Source: Planctomycetaceae bacterium (GTDB lineage Bacteria; Planctomycetota; Planctomycetia; Pirellulales; Thermoguttaceae). Taken from it: a DNA stretch of 23,982 nt. The DNA lies in assembly GCA_031267635.1 (NCBI GenBank), contig JAIRYX010000366.1, positions 1 through 23,982 of the forward strand, written 5' to 3'. Every line of letters begins with the position of its first letter. Position 1 is the first letter of the stretch. Positions 1 through 8,885 of the stretch are shown here, in pieces. A model generated the notes under the pieces. The model was not told the origin of the DNA. It worked only from the letters and a program-made list of their open reading frames with translations, and searched no databases. A program made the position numbers and the translations under genes.

Positions 1-201
1 CACAGAATAAGATCGCCATAAAGATTCCCAGATTTCGATTTTATTTTTAACAAATTATCATAATATGCCCGCTACTTTATTATACTGCGTCAAAATATAA
101 AATGGAAGAAAGAGGGTTCGTCCGACAAGTTTGTACCTTGTGTTATGTAGCGCTAATATTTTAAGTTTGAAAAATTCGAGGTCTCTGAATGTTTCAAACT
201 T

Positions 202-358
202 GATAAATAAGGGCGGCAATAGTAAAATCTTTCGGATAACTAGTCAATGGAGACGTCGTCATTAAGAGGGTTACTCAGTGCGGATTTATTTGGTTTGAGC
301 GACTGAATAGTTACAGCGTTTTATAAATCAATCCCTCTCCAAAATGTGAAATAAGCAG
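202..358 (+). repeat. Dispersed repeat family 1, right half only
   Basis: This stretch carries the right-hand half of a family that recurs at 17844-18195, 19418-19820 and 22250-22810. The recognisable modules, in order, are a TAAATAAGGGC-type box, AGTAAAATCTTTCGGATAA, a segment ending in a GCGGATTTATT-like box, GACTGAATAGTTAC, and a terminus reading TGTGAAATAAGCAG at 345-358. The matching left half is not visible. It abuts the IS630 transposase remnant, so one element probably inserted into or recombined with the other. A perfect hairpin with arms AAGTTTGA / TCAAACTT lies just upstream, at about 163-201. Confidence 0.75.
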
Positions 359-429
359 GTTTTTTAAAAGACGCACGGCTTGAAATCGCATCAAAACCCG
401 TACTGGCTCAATTCGAACATTGTGAATCA

Positions 430-733
430 AGAGCGGCGTGTTGAATGTTGAAATCCATAGCGACGCGAAAATGTTTTTGGGAAAATAAAACGCATCGCAT
501 TCGGTTTGTGTATACGCCGAAGCATTGTTCGTGGCTGGAACCGGATTGAAATTTGGTTCAGTGGGCTGAATCGCCACGTTTTATGACGTGGCGATTTCGA
601 TTCCGTTGCGACACTTGAAGCGAAAATCCATCGCTACATTGAATTTTACAACCAAAACGCGAAGCCCATGAAGTGGAATTTTCACCCAAACAAGGAAACC
701 GCAAACGATCCTGTTGGCGTAAAGGGGATTTAA
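430..733 (+). pseudogene. IS630-family transposase, frameshifted C-terminal remnant
   Basis: No single frame is open, but joining frames on the plus strand rebuilds the C-terminal part of an IS630-type DDE transposase. From 448 one frame reads LKSIATRKC and then HRIRFVYTPKHCSWL (from 493). A shifted frame at about 545 reads RIEIWFSGLNRHVL. A third frame from 587 reads RGDFDSVATLEAKIHRYIEF and continues to YNQNAKPMKWNF before a TAA at 731-733. The YTPKHCSWL block, the IEIWF block and the KIHRYIEFYN...AKP block are characteristic of that family. At least two frameshifts and the missing N-terminal two thirds make it non-functional. A short inverted repeat (CGCCACG / CGTGGCG, 572-593) spans one frame break. 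The family assignment is recognition by eye. Confidence 0.8.
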
Positions 734-810
734 GTGACTTCGTACTAGAACCCCAACGCGACATCGAACGCGAAACGTTGAATGTATGTTGCCGAAATTT
801 TCTTTCCAAA

Positions 811-1563
811 CTAATTTTCAACCGACTTTTTTTCCGTGGTTTCCTTTTCTTTTTCCGCTTTTGCCGAAGCGGGAAGTTCTTTAATCCGAACACTTCGGAA
901 TTGTACAGGATCGCCGTGACCGAGAAAACCAACAAAGCCGCTTTCACGGTGCAGTCCGGGATGACCGGAAACTTTGATATCGGCAATATCGACGTCAACG
1001 ATCGTTTCACCATTCAAAATAACTTTGATATGAGAACCGTTTGCTGTAATTTCTTCGGTATTCCATTCGCCGAGCGGTTTTTGATAATCATTTTTTTCTG
1101 GGTTACGTTTTGCCGGAGCAACTTTGTAAATCGAACCGTGATATTGTTCCGGTTCTAATTTTTTGTATTTTTCCGAACTGTTATCTAAAATCTGACACTC
1201 CATACCGTAATATGCCGCGTCTTTTGTCGGCGATTCCGCACGGATTCCCACACCGTTGTTACCGCCCGGCGGCATAAGAAATTCAAACCGGAACACAAAG
1301 TTCGCGTATTCTTTTTTCGTAAAGAGATTTCCACCTTTTCGGCAGACAATCGCGCCGTTTTCTATCGGATAACCGTCAATCGCGCTTTGCCAAATTTCTG
1401 GAGAGAGCTTCTCGCCGTCGAAAAGAAGTTGAAAGCCATCCTCTTTTTCTTCGGACGACAACGTATTGGGATCATTTTCAGCCGCAAAAACCATTGCCAC
1501 GGTTGAACAAGTCAAGACGATGCTCAAAGCAACGCCGACACAAAAAATAAATTGTTTTTTCAT
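811..1563 (-). CDS. Secreted DUF1080 (3-keto-disaccharide hydrolase-type) protein
   Basis: A 250-aa exported protein if translation starts at the Met at 1563, which directly precedes a signal peptide (MKKQ, then a hydrophobic core ending VFAAE). The frame is open further upstream to 1806, but that stretch does not look like protein. The mature part is one DUF1080/PF06439 jellyroll domain: GFQLLFDGEKLSPEIWQ near the start, PGGNNGVGIRAE in the middle, HGSIYK, GEWNTEEI, and a closing GFVGFLGHGDPVQFRSVRIKE. Family members bind or cleave glycans and are strongly expanded in planctomycetes; some are 3-keto-glycoside hydrolases. It lies downstream of the permease gene on the same strand with a gap of about 316 bp, so it probably has its own promoter. 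The ribosome-binding site is weak. The substrate is unknown; nearby sulfatases suggest polysaccharide breakdown. Confidence 0.85.
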   Translation of the reverse strand: MKKQFIFCVGVALSIVLTCSTVAMVFAAENDPNTLSSEEKEDGFQLLFDGEKLSPEIWQSAIDGYPIENGAIVCRKGGNLFTKKEYANFVFRFEFLMPPGGNNGVGIRAESPTKDAAYYGMECQILDNSSEKYKKLEPEQYHGSIYKVAPAKRNPEKNDYQKPLGEWNTEEITANGSHIKVILNGETIVDVDIADIKVSGHPGLHRESGFVGFLGHGDPVQFRSVRIKELPASAKAEKEKETTEKKSVEN

Positions 1564-1879
1564 AGCTTTGTGTGAATTTGTGTTAAATTTTTGGAAACAG
1601 AAACATCGCACAATGCGGCGTTTCCTGATAGACTCAAACAGTAAACAAAAAATATTCCCGTTCCCAGTCTTTTTGTTATTATATGAAATTCTACAATCTG
1701 TTACAACACGTTCTATGAAAAAATTTAGTTTAACCAAACAAATCCCCAAATGTTCGCCGATTAGAGAAATAATAAAGAGCGGCTGGTAATAAATGTGTAG
1801 GGACAACCCTAACGTCTGCCTTTACGTTTCTATTACTTTGCTGTTTTGGTATCAAAAGGCGAACTTTGGAAATAATTTT

Positions 1880-3247
1880 TTACGGTTTAAGCGACGCGGC
1901 AACATCTTGACGGTACGCGACAGCGGCGGGAATGTAGCCGACGATAGACGCGAGAACGACCAATCCGGGAATCAAGAAAATTTCAGTCCATTGAAAATCC
2001 CACGCATAAATCACAATGCCGGAATACGCGCCGACCCAAGGTCCGAGAATTTGCAGTAAAACATGTCCAATCAACATACCGAATACGCCACCGCCCAAAG
2101 AAAGTAAAACCGATTCGAGGATGATAATTAACATCACCGTCACGCGGCGCGCGCCAAGCGCACGCATAATGGCGATTTCCTGACGGCGTTCATTCATCGT
2201 ATTATAAATGCTGACCATCATGCCGATTCCGGCGACAATCACTACAAGTACCGCCAGTACCACTAAAATCAGTTGAACGTTTCCGATAACATTTTCGAGA
2301 AACGCCGAAATTTCCCGCACCGGAGAAATCGCCTGCACGTCGGGACGCTTGTTAATCAAGTCGGGCAATGCCATCGCGCCGATTTCAATACGGCTTTTTT
2401 CCAATTGTTTCGTATCCATCTCGCCGGACGGATTGACGATATTCGCCGCATCGAATTTCGGAGCGTCGATTCGCCGTTTCGTCATCACGAGAATCGCCGA
2501 ATAATCGCCGTCCATCGTTTCATGAGAATGCCCTACGCGAGCGGGTTCTTCTTCGTCCGCATGTTCCGCTGTTTCTTGCTCCTCATTCTCGTGCGACATT
2601 CCGTGCATATCATAAAACCCATTGATATTGACGAAAATCACATTATCGTTAGGTGTTCCAGTCGGCTTGAGAATACCGACAACCTTGAACGGCTCGTGGT
2701 CGTTGACTCCGGTTCCGTCGGGATTTTCTCCCGGCGCGGCGGGACGAAATTCTTCTTTCAGCCGCAAGCCGGTTTCCACTGCCGCTTTTGCGCCGACAAT
2801 CGCCGCAAACGTATCAGTTTCTTTGAAATTTTCACCTTCTGAAAAACTGTACTGCTTGCCGTCCATGTATTCCAATTTCGTGAAAAAATCCGGCGTTGTT
2901 CCGACAATCGTACACAACTTAAAGTGATGCCCAATCGTTACAGGAATCGCTGTCTCAACATATTGTCCGTATTCGTCGTACATCATATCAAGATATTTTC
3001 GCGGAACCGTACCGACCGTGTCGCGATTATAAAACACCGTACTCCACACAATGTCGAGCGAGTTGCCTTTAGGACCGATAATCAGGTCGTAACCTTGCGT
3101 CCCACGATTAAACGACGAGCGAATCACTCCGATAATCACAATAACCAACACGACCATCGCCACTCCCAACGACAACGAAAATGCCGTCAATACAGAAGAG
3201 AGCGAACGATGCTGAATACTCCGATAAGCTATTTTCCAAAGAGACAT
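1880..3247 (-). CDS. ABC transporter permease, FtsX/MacB type
   Basis: A 455-aa inner-membrane protein with the FtsX-like layout: an N-terminal transmembrane helix (about 18-42), a large extracytoplasmic domain (about 43-320), then three C-terminal helices (about 322-349, 372-403 and 422-445). The sequence MNERRQEIAIMRALGAR (351-367) after the second helix is the conserved coupling segment of this family. Such permeases work with a LolD/MacB-type ATPase in lipoprotein, lipid or peptide handling, but no ATPase gene is in this window. Residues 214-246 form a patch rich in His, Glu and Asp (five His within SHE, AEHA and GHSHE) inside the periplasmic domain. It lies 89 bp downstream of rho on the same strand. 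The Met at 3247 is used because the transmembrane helix follows at the usual distance. Confidence 0.85.
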   Translation of the reverse strand: MSLWKIAYRSIQHRSLSSVLTAFSLSLGVAMVVLVIVIIGVIRSSFNRGTQGYDLIIGPKGNSLDIVWSTVFYNRDTVGTVPRKYLDMMYDEYGQYVETAIPVTIGHHFKLCTIVGTTPDFFTKLEYMDGKQYSFSEGENFKETDTFAAIVGAKAAVETGLRLKEEFRPAAPGENPDGTGVNDHEPFKVVGILKPTGTPNDNVIFVNINGFYDMHGMSHENEEQETAEHADEEEPARVGHSHETMDGDYSAILVMTKRRIDAPKFDAANIVNPSGEMDTKQLEKSRIEIGAMALPDLINKRPDVQAISPVREISAFLENVIGNVQLILVVLAVLVVIVAGIGMMVSIYNTMNERRQEIAIMRALGARRVTVMLIIILESVLLSLGGGVFGMLIGHVLLQILGPWVGAYSGIVIYAWDFQWTEIFLIPGLVVLASIVGYIPAAVAYRQDVAASLKP

Positions 3248-3336
3248 GATTAAAGCAAAAGGTGATTTTAAATTGTCTTACATTTGAGAACACATGATAG
3301 CATTAAGGACAACAGAGAGATTTGCGACATGAACGT

Positions 3337-4662
3337 TCAATATTTTGAACTCCGTTCAATAAACGAAAAGATAAACTCAGCGTTAGTCGGGTAGCGTCCT
3401 AATTTGTTCGTGAGTTCTTCCATTGCTTCGACTGGATTTATTTGGGCAAGCATTCGGCGTAGCATTGTTACGCCGCGAAGCATTTCCGGTGGGAAAAGTT
3501 TTTCTTCACGCCGTGTGCCGGATTGCGCAACGTCAATTGCGGGCCAAATGCGACGGTCGGCAAGTTTGCGATCTAAAACTAATTCCATATTTCCCGTGCC
3601 TTTAAATTCTTGGAAAATCAAATCATCCATTCGGCTACCGGTTTCAACTAACGCCGTACCGACAATCGTTAGCGAACCGCCTTCTTCAAACAAACGCGCT
3701 GTCGCAAAAAGTTTTTTCGGAATGTCCATCGCTTTGATGTCCACACCGCCGGTCATTGTTCGTCCGGTATTACCAACCCATTTATTGAACGCACGGGCAA
3801 GCCGCGTGATCGAATCCAGCAGTAAAAATACGTCTTTCCCCATTTCCGCAAGTCGCTTGCATCGCTCAATAACAATCTGAGCAAGTCGCACATGGCTTTC
3901 AATTTCGCAATCGAGACTGCTCGCTACGACTTCCGCATCAACGCAACGTTTGAAATCGGTAACTTCTTCGGGACGCTCATCAACTAAAAGAACAATGACT
4001 TTCACGTCTTTGTAATTCGCGCGAATCGCCTGCGCGATGTCGTGCAGCAAAACTGTCTTACCGGAACGCGGCGGCGCGACAATCAACGCACGTTGTCCGC
4101 GTCCGAGCGGCGTAAGCAAATCCATCACTCGCGTCGTCATCGTGCTTGGATTGGTTTCCAATCGATACCATTCTTCCGGGCTGATTGGCGTGAGTTCTTC
4201 GAAATTTTTGACGTTAGAATACTCGTCCGCTGGTAGTCCGTCTACTTCATAAATTTCCCGCAGGCGCGGACCTGTTCCTTTCTGACCCGGTTGAACCGAA
4301 CCATGAATATAAACACCTTCGCGAAATCCGTATTTTTCGATCATATTTCCCGGCACAAATGGATCGGAAAGTTGGCGAGCGTAATTGAAACTTGGATTAC
4401 GCAAAAATCCGTAACCGTTCGGATGTAATTCGAGCGCGCCTTCGTCATCGTAAAATGCTGTGGGATCAAGATTTCCGTTTCCATCAACTTCGCCGCGAGG
4501 GCGCCGTGAAGCGATCGGTTTCGGTCCGGGACGCGGTGTTGTAACTTTACCGGAACGAGAAACGTTCCGCATGGAAGAAGAAGCGGAGTGGGAATTGTTG
4601 TTGCGTCCGCTGTTTGATGGACGGCGATTGCCGTTGCCATTACTGTTATGTTTTTTTGACAT
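3337..4662 (-). CDS. rho: Transcription termination factor Rho
   Basis: A 441-aa Rho starting at the Met at 4662, preceded by an AAGGTG ribosome-binding site; an upstream in-frame Met at 4710 is less likely. Residues 1-60 are low complexity, rich in Ser, Asn, Arg and Gly, where many Rho proteins have a folded N-terminal helical subdomain. The cold-shock-like primary RNA-binding domain follows (about 66-140, with GALELHPNGYGFLRNP). The ATPase core has Walker A APPRSGKT at 196-203, Walker B VFLLLDSITRLARAFN at 278-293, the TGGVD loop at 304-308, and VETGSRMDDLIFQEFKGTGN in the C-terminal part. All core motifs are intact, so it should be an active hexameric RNA helicase ending transcripts. It may be co-transcribed with the permease gene that follows. 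Confidence 0.97.
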   Translation of the reverse strand: MSKKHNSNGNGNRRPSNSGRNNNSHSASSSMRNVSRSGKVTTPRPGPKPIASRRPRGEVDGNGNLDPTAFYDDEGALELHPNGYGFLRNPSFNYARQLSDPFVPGNMIEKYGFREGVYIHGSVQPGQKGTGPRLREIYEVDGLPADEYSNVKNFEELTPISPEEWYRLETNPSTMTTRVMDLLTPLGRGQRALIVAPPRSGKTVLLHDIAQAIRANYKDVKVIVLLVDERPEEVTDFKRCVDAEVVASSLDCEIESHVRLAQIVIERCKRLAEMGKDVFLLLDSITRLARAFNKWVGNTGRTMTGGVDIKAMDIPKKLFATARLFEEGGSLTIVGTALVETGSRMDDLIFQEFKGTGNMELVLDRKLADRRIWPAIDVAQSGTRREEKLFPPEMLRGVTMLRRMLAQINPVEAMEELTNKLGRYPTNAEFIFSFIERSSKY

Positions 4663-5266
4663 ATAACACCTTAAAAATGTAAAAACAGTCCGTGAAAGAA
4701 CGCCGGACACGATATTCCGGCATTGTTTTGCACGATAATCACCGTGATTTTTGAAATTTTCTCTTTTGTTCCATCCGTGAAAACCAAGAAAGTCCGCCGA
4801 AAAAAAAAGGTACCAGTCGTACTAAAATCAGATTCTGCGGTTTGGTAAAAAGTGCAATATTACAGTACAAATTCAAAACATGAAACGTACCGGATTGATT
4901 TAATCAAATAAAAACCAAGAGTTCTCAATATCAAGCTCATAAGTTAGATGCCTGTTTGGAAATCATTCAAGACAACAAATTCCATGGACTGAAGAAATTG
5001 CCGAAAGAACGTAACACGAAGAACTCCAACAGGTTAAGAAATCAAAAAACTGATTGTCATTCACCCTGATTTGATCAGCTTTTTGAAAACCGCGACACAA
5101 AACACCGCAGCAATAAGCTGATTTTTAATTAAATTTACTGATTCGGAGATTTCCCTAAATCAGCAAAGTTAGAAATCAGTATAGTTTGTTTTTCGCAGTC
5201 TGTCAATACGATTTCAAAGAGTAATTCCTGAAAAATTCATTTTTTCGCCATAAACGCATGAATTTG
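4663..5266. other. Intergenic stretch upstream of rho, no gene recognised
   Basis: About 600 bp of AT-rich sequence between the rho start and the decayed remnant at about 5267-5595. All six frames are broken by frequent stops. The rho promoter should lie here, but I could not single out convincing -35 and -10 boxes. No hairpin with a T-tract and no copy of either dispersed repeat family is evident. Confidence 0.5.
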
Positions 5267-5595
5267 TTACGAAGATTTTGAAATTCGTAATGAATATTCA
5301 ATCGCTATTGTGTCGCTGTCGCCAATCCTCCACGAAAAGTCGCGTAAACCGTAGCAGTGATCAACATTGTTGACAATGTATGAAATCCTCTTAGTAGCCC
5401 GCATTGTACCAATACAATATTGTCGGCGGTATATCGTTTCAGCAATACACGCCGACTGCAGGAATATCAATCTCTTGTTGTACAACCGTTACACCATTTT
5501 TGAACAGCGCAACTGACGGCAATGTTGCCGAAACATTTTTTTCATTTTCGACAGCATTCAAACCTGTTGTTGCCGCTAAAGGAACTTTGGGGACA
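5267..5595 (-). pseudogene. Decayed coding remnant (possibly DUF4139-like N-terminal part)
   Basis: Reading the minus strand from 5592, one frame gives VPLAATTGLNAVENEKNVSA, continuing through LFKNGVTVVQQEIDIPAVGVY to a TGA near 5434. The same frame then reads NDIPPTILYW, and a shifted frame continues GTMRATKRISYIVNNVDH down to a TAA at 5267. The joined reading is protein-like and loosely resembles the start of DUF4139/MuiA-type proteins (a xLFxNGxxVV pattern and a DIPP-GT segment). There is no start codon and at least one stop and one frameshift, so it is a broken gene. The identity is a weak guess; the pseudogene nature is better supported. Confidence 0.35.
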
Positions 5596-5656
5596 TGATG
5601 AACGATCAACACTTTTTAAAAGTCGAAATTTCGAGCGTGAGAAGTATATTGTTCAC
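5576..5656 (+). repeat. Dispersed repeat family 2, partial copy
   Basis: The segment reading GATCAACACT, then AAAGTCGAAATTTC, then GTGAGAAGTATAT matches the central part of the element at 10486-10608 (there GATCAACACT, AAAGTCGAAATTTC, GTGGGAGATGTATAT). A short degenerate arm, AAAGGAACTTTGGGGACATG, precedes it. The right arm is missing. It lies between the decayed remnant and the last sulfatase gene, at the 3' boundary of the sulfatase block. The 190 bp from here to the sulfatase stop show nothing else. Confidence 0.65.
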
Positions 5657-5844
5657 TTCGCTTTTATCCGGCAAAATATCCGCCGCGCTAATCTTGTTAT
5701 TCGTGAAAAGTAACGAGAAATTGTGCGCAAGAAATAATACAGCGAAAAACACGGCTGCGTTTTGAAAAAATTTGTTTGTGAGTCATGTTTTTGTTTTTTA
5801 ATGGGTTATGTTTTTTTATTACACAAAAACTCCGTTCCGCCAAA

Positions 5845-7290
5845 CTACGGCAGATCAATTGTTCGTTTTAATTCTTTTGAAAGTTCTTCAATAATTGCAG
5901 TATTTTCGGGACGATTAAGGACATTGATATTTTCGCGCGGGTCGGTTTTGTGATCGAACAACATTCGTGAAACAAGTTGCCCGCCGCCGTTTTTGTCGCG
6001 AAATTCGCTGTAACGGAAACGTCCGTCGAAAATCGTATCACCGGCACCGTAACGTCCGGCAGCGTACAATTTTTCCGGTACAATCCGTTTCTCAATCAAT
6101 GGGATAAGACTTTTTCCCTGTAACTGATTTTTCTGCGGCTCCGGCAAACCCGCCAACTCATTTAACGTTGGATAAATATCAATAAACTCAACCGGGAACG
6201 GAAAGCGTTTTGTTTCTTTTTGTCCGGGTAATTTAATAATCAGCGGCGCATTCATGGTGTTTTCAAACACGGCGTGTTTTGACCACATCGTATGCTCACC
6301 CAGATGCCAGCCGTGATCGCCCCAAAGTACAACAATGGTGTTGTCCGAAAGTTTCAATAATTCCAGTTCGTCAAGCAAACGCCCGATCAACGCATCCGTG
6401 TAACTGACGCAAGCGTAATAACCATGAATCAATGTCCTTGCCGTTTCGTCGGAAATTTGTTCTTTTCCGTTGGGAATATTCGAATAATTTCTCAATTCAC
6501 CAAAATTATGAACGGCTTCGGCAGGAACATCATGAGGAATGTAACGGAAATTTTCAGGAAGTTGAATATCGTCGTTTTTGTACAAATCCCAGTATTTTTG
6601 CGGAGCGACAAACGGCAGATGCGGTTTCAAAAATCCGACCGCAAGAAAGAATGGTTTGTCTTCTTTAGCGAGACGGCGAAGATCGGTCAGACTTTTTTCC
6701 AACGTATGACCGTCGGCGTAAGTGTTATCTGTTACGTCGGCGGATTCCCATGCCGGACCGCGTGTGTCGGGGTTATTATTTTTTAGTTTATTGATTTCCG
6801 CTTTGTATTCCCGATCTTTTTGCAACGTCTCTCTCGATTCCCGTAACGCATAAGCCGGTTGCTTCGAACGCCACGCCGGTTCACTCCAACCATCGTTGTG
6901 ATCGTCAACAAAATGGAATACTTTCCCGTTATTGATTGTTGTGTAACCGTTATTTTTGAAATGCGTATTGAGCGGAATCGCATTCGGAGCGTCTTTCGAA
7001 GCGTAAATATGTGCGGAAACAAAACGGTTGTACTTCGGACGTGTTCCCGTCAACAACGCGGAACGGGACGCGCCGCAAACAGAAACCATACAATACGCAT
7101 GTTCAAAAACCGTACCTTGTTTCGCTAAACGATCAATGTTCGGCGATTGAATCCGGTTGTTTCCGTAACACCCTAATTCAGGACGCAAATCATCAACCGC
7201 AATAAATAAAACATTCGGTTTGTCCGCTCCGAATACATGAGCCGTTATTGTTAAAAAAATAACAATCATTAATTGCAACAATTTCTTCAT
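5845..7290 (-). CDS. Secreted sulfatase, iduronate-2-sulfatase-like
   Basis: A 481-aa exported sulfatase of the alkaline-phosphatase superfamily. The signal peptide (MKKLLQLMIVIFL, ending HVFGA) is followed by NVLFIAVDDLRPELGCYG, with metal-binding Asp33 and Asp34. The site normally converted to formylglycine is Cys72 in VCGASRSALLTGTRP; position +2 is Ala, not the usual Pro. FFLAVGFLKPHLPF supplies the conserved Lys-Pro-His segment, and VVLWGDHGWHLGEHTMWSKH contains the second metal site. The DHGWHLGE...W.K pattern and FLKPHLPF resemble iduronate-2-sulfatase-type enzymes, which remove sulfate esters from polysaccharides. An AGGAA ribosome-binding site precedes the start at 7290. It is last of four sulfatase genes on this strand, 76 bp after the previous stop. 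The exact substrate cannot be read from sequence. Confidence 0.93.
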   Translation of the reverse strand: MKKLLQLMIVIFLTITAHVFGADKPNVLFIAVDDLRPELGCYGNNRIQSPNIDRLAKQGTVFEHAYCMVSVCGASRSALLTGTRPKYNRFVSAHIYASKDAPNAIPLNTHFKNNGYTTINNGKVFHFVDDHNDGWSEPAWRSKQPAYALRESRETLQKDREYKAEINKLKNNNPDTRGPAWESADVTDNTYADGHTLEKSLTDLRRLAKEDKPFFLAVGFLKPHLPFVAPQKYWDLYKNDDIQLPENFRYIPHDVPAEAVHNFGELRNYSNIPNGKEQISDETARTLIHGYYACVSYTDALIGRLLDELELLKLSDNTIVVLWGDHGWHLGEHTMWSKHAVFENTMNAPLIIKLPGQKETKRFPFPVEFIDIYPTLNELAGLPEPQKNQLQGKSLIPLIEKRIVPEKLYAAGRYGAGDTIFDGRFRYSEFRDKNGGGQLVSRMLFDHKTDPRENINVLNRPENTAIIEELSKELKRTIDLP

Positions 7291-7366
7291 GTTGATTGAT
7301 TCCTAATTGTTGGTTTGTGATAGTTGTAGAATTTCAAAAAAGCGGCGTTGGTTGTTGGTAACCGAC

Positions 7367-8872
7367 TCACGTATCTTCGGGCGAAAATTTTGGTTCGAGA
7401 CCGTGATATTTCGGAACATCGGGATTTTCGTTTTGCCATGTTTCGAGCTTTTGTTTCAAATCATCAACGACGGATTTCAATTCCGCATTGTGAATCAGAT
7501 TTTTTGTTTCAAGCGGATCGTCTTTCAAATCAAATAACTGATAATCAATCGTTCCGTTGTCACGGTCGTAACGCACAAATTTATATTGACCGGCGCGGAC
7601 AAACATTCCGGTTCGTTCGGAAAACACGACGTTTTCCCAATCGGAATCATCTCCCGCCGCAAGCCGCACAAGACTTTTTCCCTGAAATCCGGGATCATCC
7701 GGCAACGGCTTACCGATGATTTCAAGCAACGTTGGAGCCACGTCAATACTTTCGACAAGTTTATCCACCGTTTTACCGTTGTTGAACGTTTTGGCGTAAG
7801 CGGAACTTTTCGGAGCTTTAAAAATCAATGGAATACGCGACGAACCATCATACGTTACGCCCTTAAACCAACGATTGTGATCGCCAAGCATGTTGCCATG
7901 ATCCGACGTGAAAATGACGAGCGTATCCTCTTCCAATTCCGCTTTTTTTAAGCCGTCTAATAGCCGTTTGATATTATCGTCAATTGCTTTGACTTTGATA
8001 TGATAAGCGGCGGTCATCGCTTTAGCAATATTCGGATCGGAAACCCAGCCGCGTCCGCGCCGTTCGATTTCGTCCTCCGACGCCGGTTCACGATTCGGAA
8101 CAAAAGTGGGAGAGAGTTTCACCTTTTCTTTTTCCGCCAGATATTGACTCCAATACGGCTCCGCCAAATGCGACGGGCTGTGCGGCTCCAAATAACTGAC
8201 AAACAAAAAGAACGGTTTGGATTTATCACGGAGACTAAAAAACTCCACCGCGCGATCGGTAATCCAAGAAGATTGCGTATCTTCTTGCGGATAGGTTAAT
8301 TTGCCGAGATCGCCGCCAAGTCTATGACCGGGAAACGGTTGTTCTGTAACTTTGCGTTCCGCCGGTTTGTATTTTTCCGCGAGATATTGGGGCCACGTTT
8401 GCAACTTCTTCGGTCCTTCACTGGAAAACGACCAGAAATAATCGAAATCATAATCCAGATTATTCGGCGAAAAATGCAGCTTGCCGGAAATCGCTGTTTC
8501 GTAACCAAGTTTTTTCATAATGCTAGGCAACAAAATCTGCGGCTCGCGAATTTTTATATTGTTGTTGACCGCTCCGTGAACATGAGAATACCGCGACGTG
8601 AAGAAACTGTAACGCGACGAGACGCAGACCGCCGCAACCGTATATGCTTGCGAAAACCGCACGCCTTCCGCCGCTAAACGATCCAGCGTCGGCGTTTGAT
8701 AAGGCGAATCTTTCGCGGCGACGCCTAGTGCATCCGCCCGCATTTCGTCCACCATGATAAATAACACGTTGGGGATTGCGGCGTTTTTGTCCTCCGCAAC
8801 AATCGACGACGCTGTTAAAATCAGCGTTAAAGTCAGCGAGAGAAAAAGTAAAAAAGTTGTCTGGAATTTCAT
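7367..8872 (-). CDS. Secreted sulfatase, choline-sulfatase-like subgroup
   Basis: A 501-aa exported sulfatase. A long hydrophobic signal peptide (MKFQTTFLLFLSLTL, ending SIVAE) leads into NVLFIMVDEMRADALG, where the usual Asp-Asp pair reads Asp42-Glu43. The nucleophile position is Cys83 in VCVSSRYSFFTSRYSH, with Ser where the formylglycine consensus has Pro. FFLFVSYLEPHSPSH and VIFTSDHGNMLGDHNRWFKG provide the remaining active-site segments. The DHGNMLGDH...KG layout resembles choline-sulfatase and related enzymes more than its neighbours. A GAGGAG ribosome-binding site begins directly after the stop codon of the upstream sulfatase gene, 13 bp away, so the two are very likely translationally coupled. 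Activity depends on whether this variant core can be matured. Confidence 0.93.
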   Translation of the reverse strand: MKFQTTFLLFLSLTLTLILTASSIVAEDKNAAIPNVLFIMVDEMRADALGVAAKDSPYQTPTLDRLAAEGVRFSQAYTVAAVCVSSRYSFFTSRYSHVHGAVNNNIKIREPQILLPSIMKKLGYETAISGKLHFSPNNLDYDFDYFWSFSSEGPKKLQTWPQYLAEKYKPAERKVTEQPFPGHRLGGDLGKLTYPQEDTQSSWITDRAVEFFSLRDKSKPFFLFVSYLEPHSPSHLAEPYWSQYLAEKEKVKLSPTFVPNREPASEDEIERRGRGWVSDPNIAKAMTAAYHIKVKAIDDNIKRLLDGLKKAELEEDTLVIFTSDHGNMLGDHNRWFKGVTYDGSSRIPLIFKAPKSSAYAKTFNNGKTVDKLVESIDVAPTLLEIIGKPLPDDPGFQGKSLVRLAAGDDSDWENVVFSERTGMFVRAGQYKFVRYDRDNGTIDYQLFDLKDDPLETKNLIHNAELKSVVDDLKQKLETWQNENPDVPKYHGLEPKFSPEDT

Positions 8873-8885
8873 TGTATCGGTCTCC

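Noticed and set aside
311..577. Minus-strand 88-codon ORF in the left intergenic region
   Set aside because: It is the reverse shadow of the IS630 transposase remnant, and its last codons run into the family 1 repeat.
673..1158. Plus-strand 161-codon ORF
   Set aside because: It overlaps the 3' part of the DUF1080 gene on the opposite strand and the transposase remnant, has no ribosome-binding site and no protein character.
5404..5598. Plus-strand ORF of 64 codons
   Set aside because: The minus-strand frames over the same bases read more like protein; this is their shadow.
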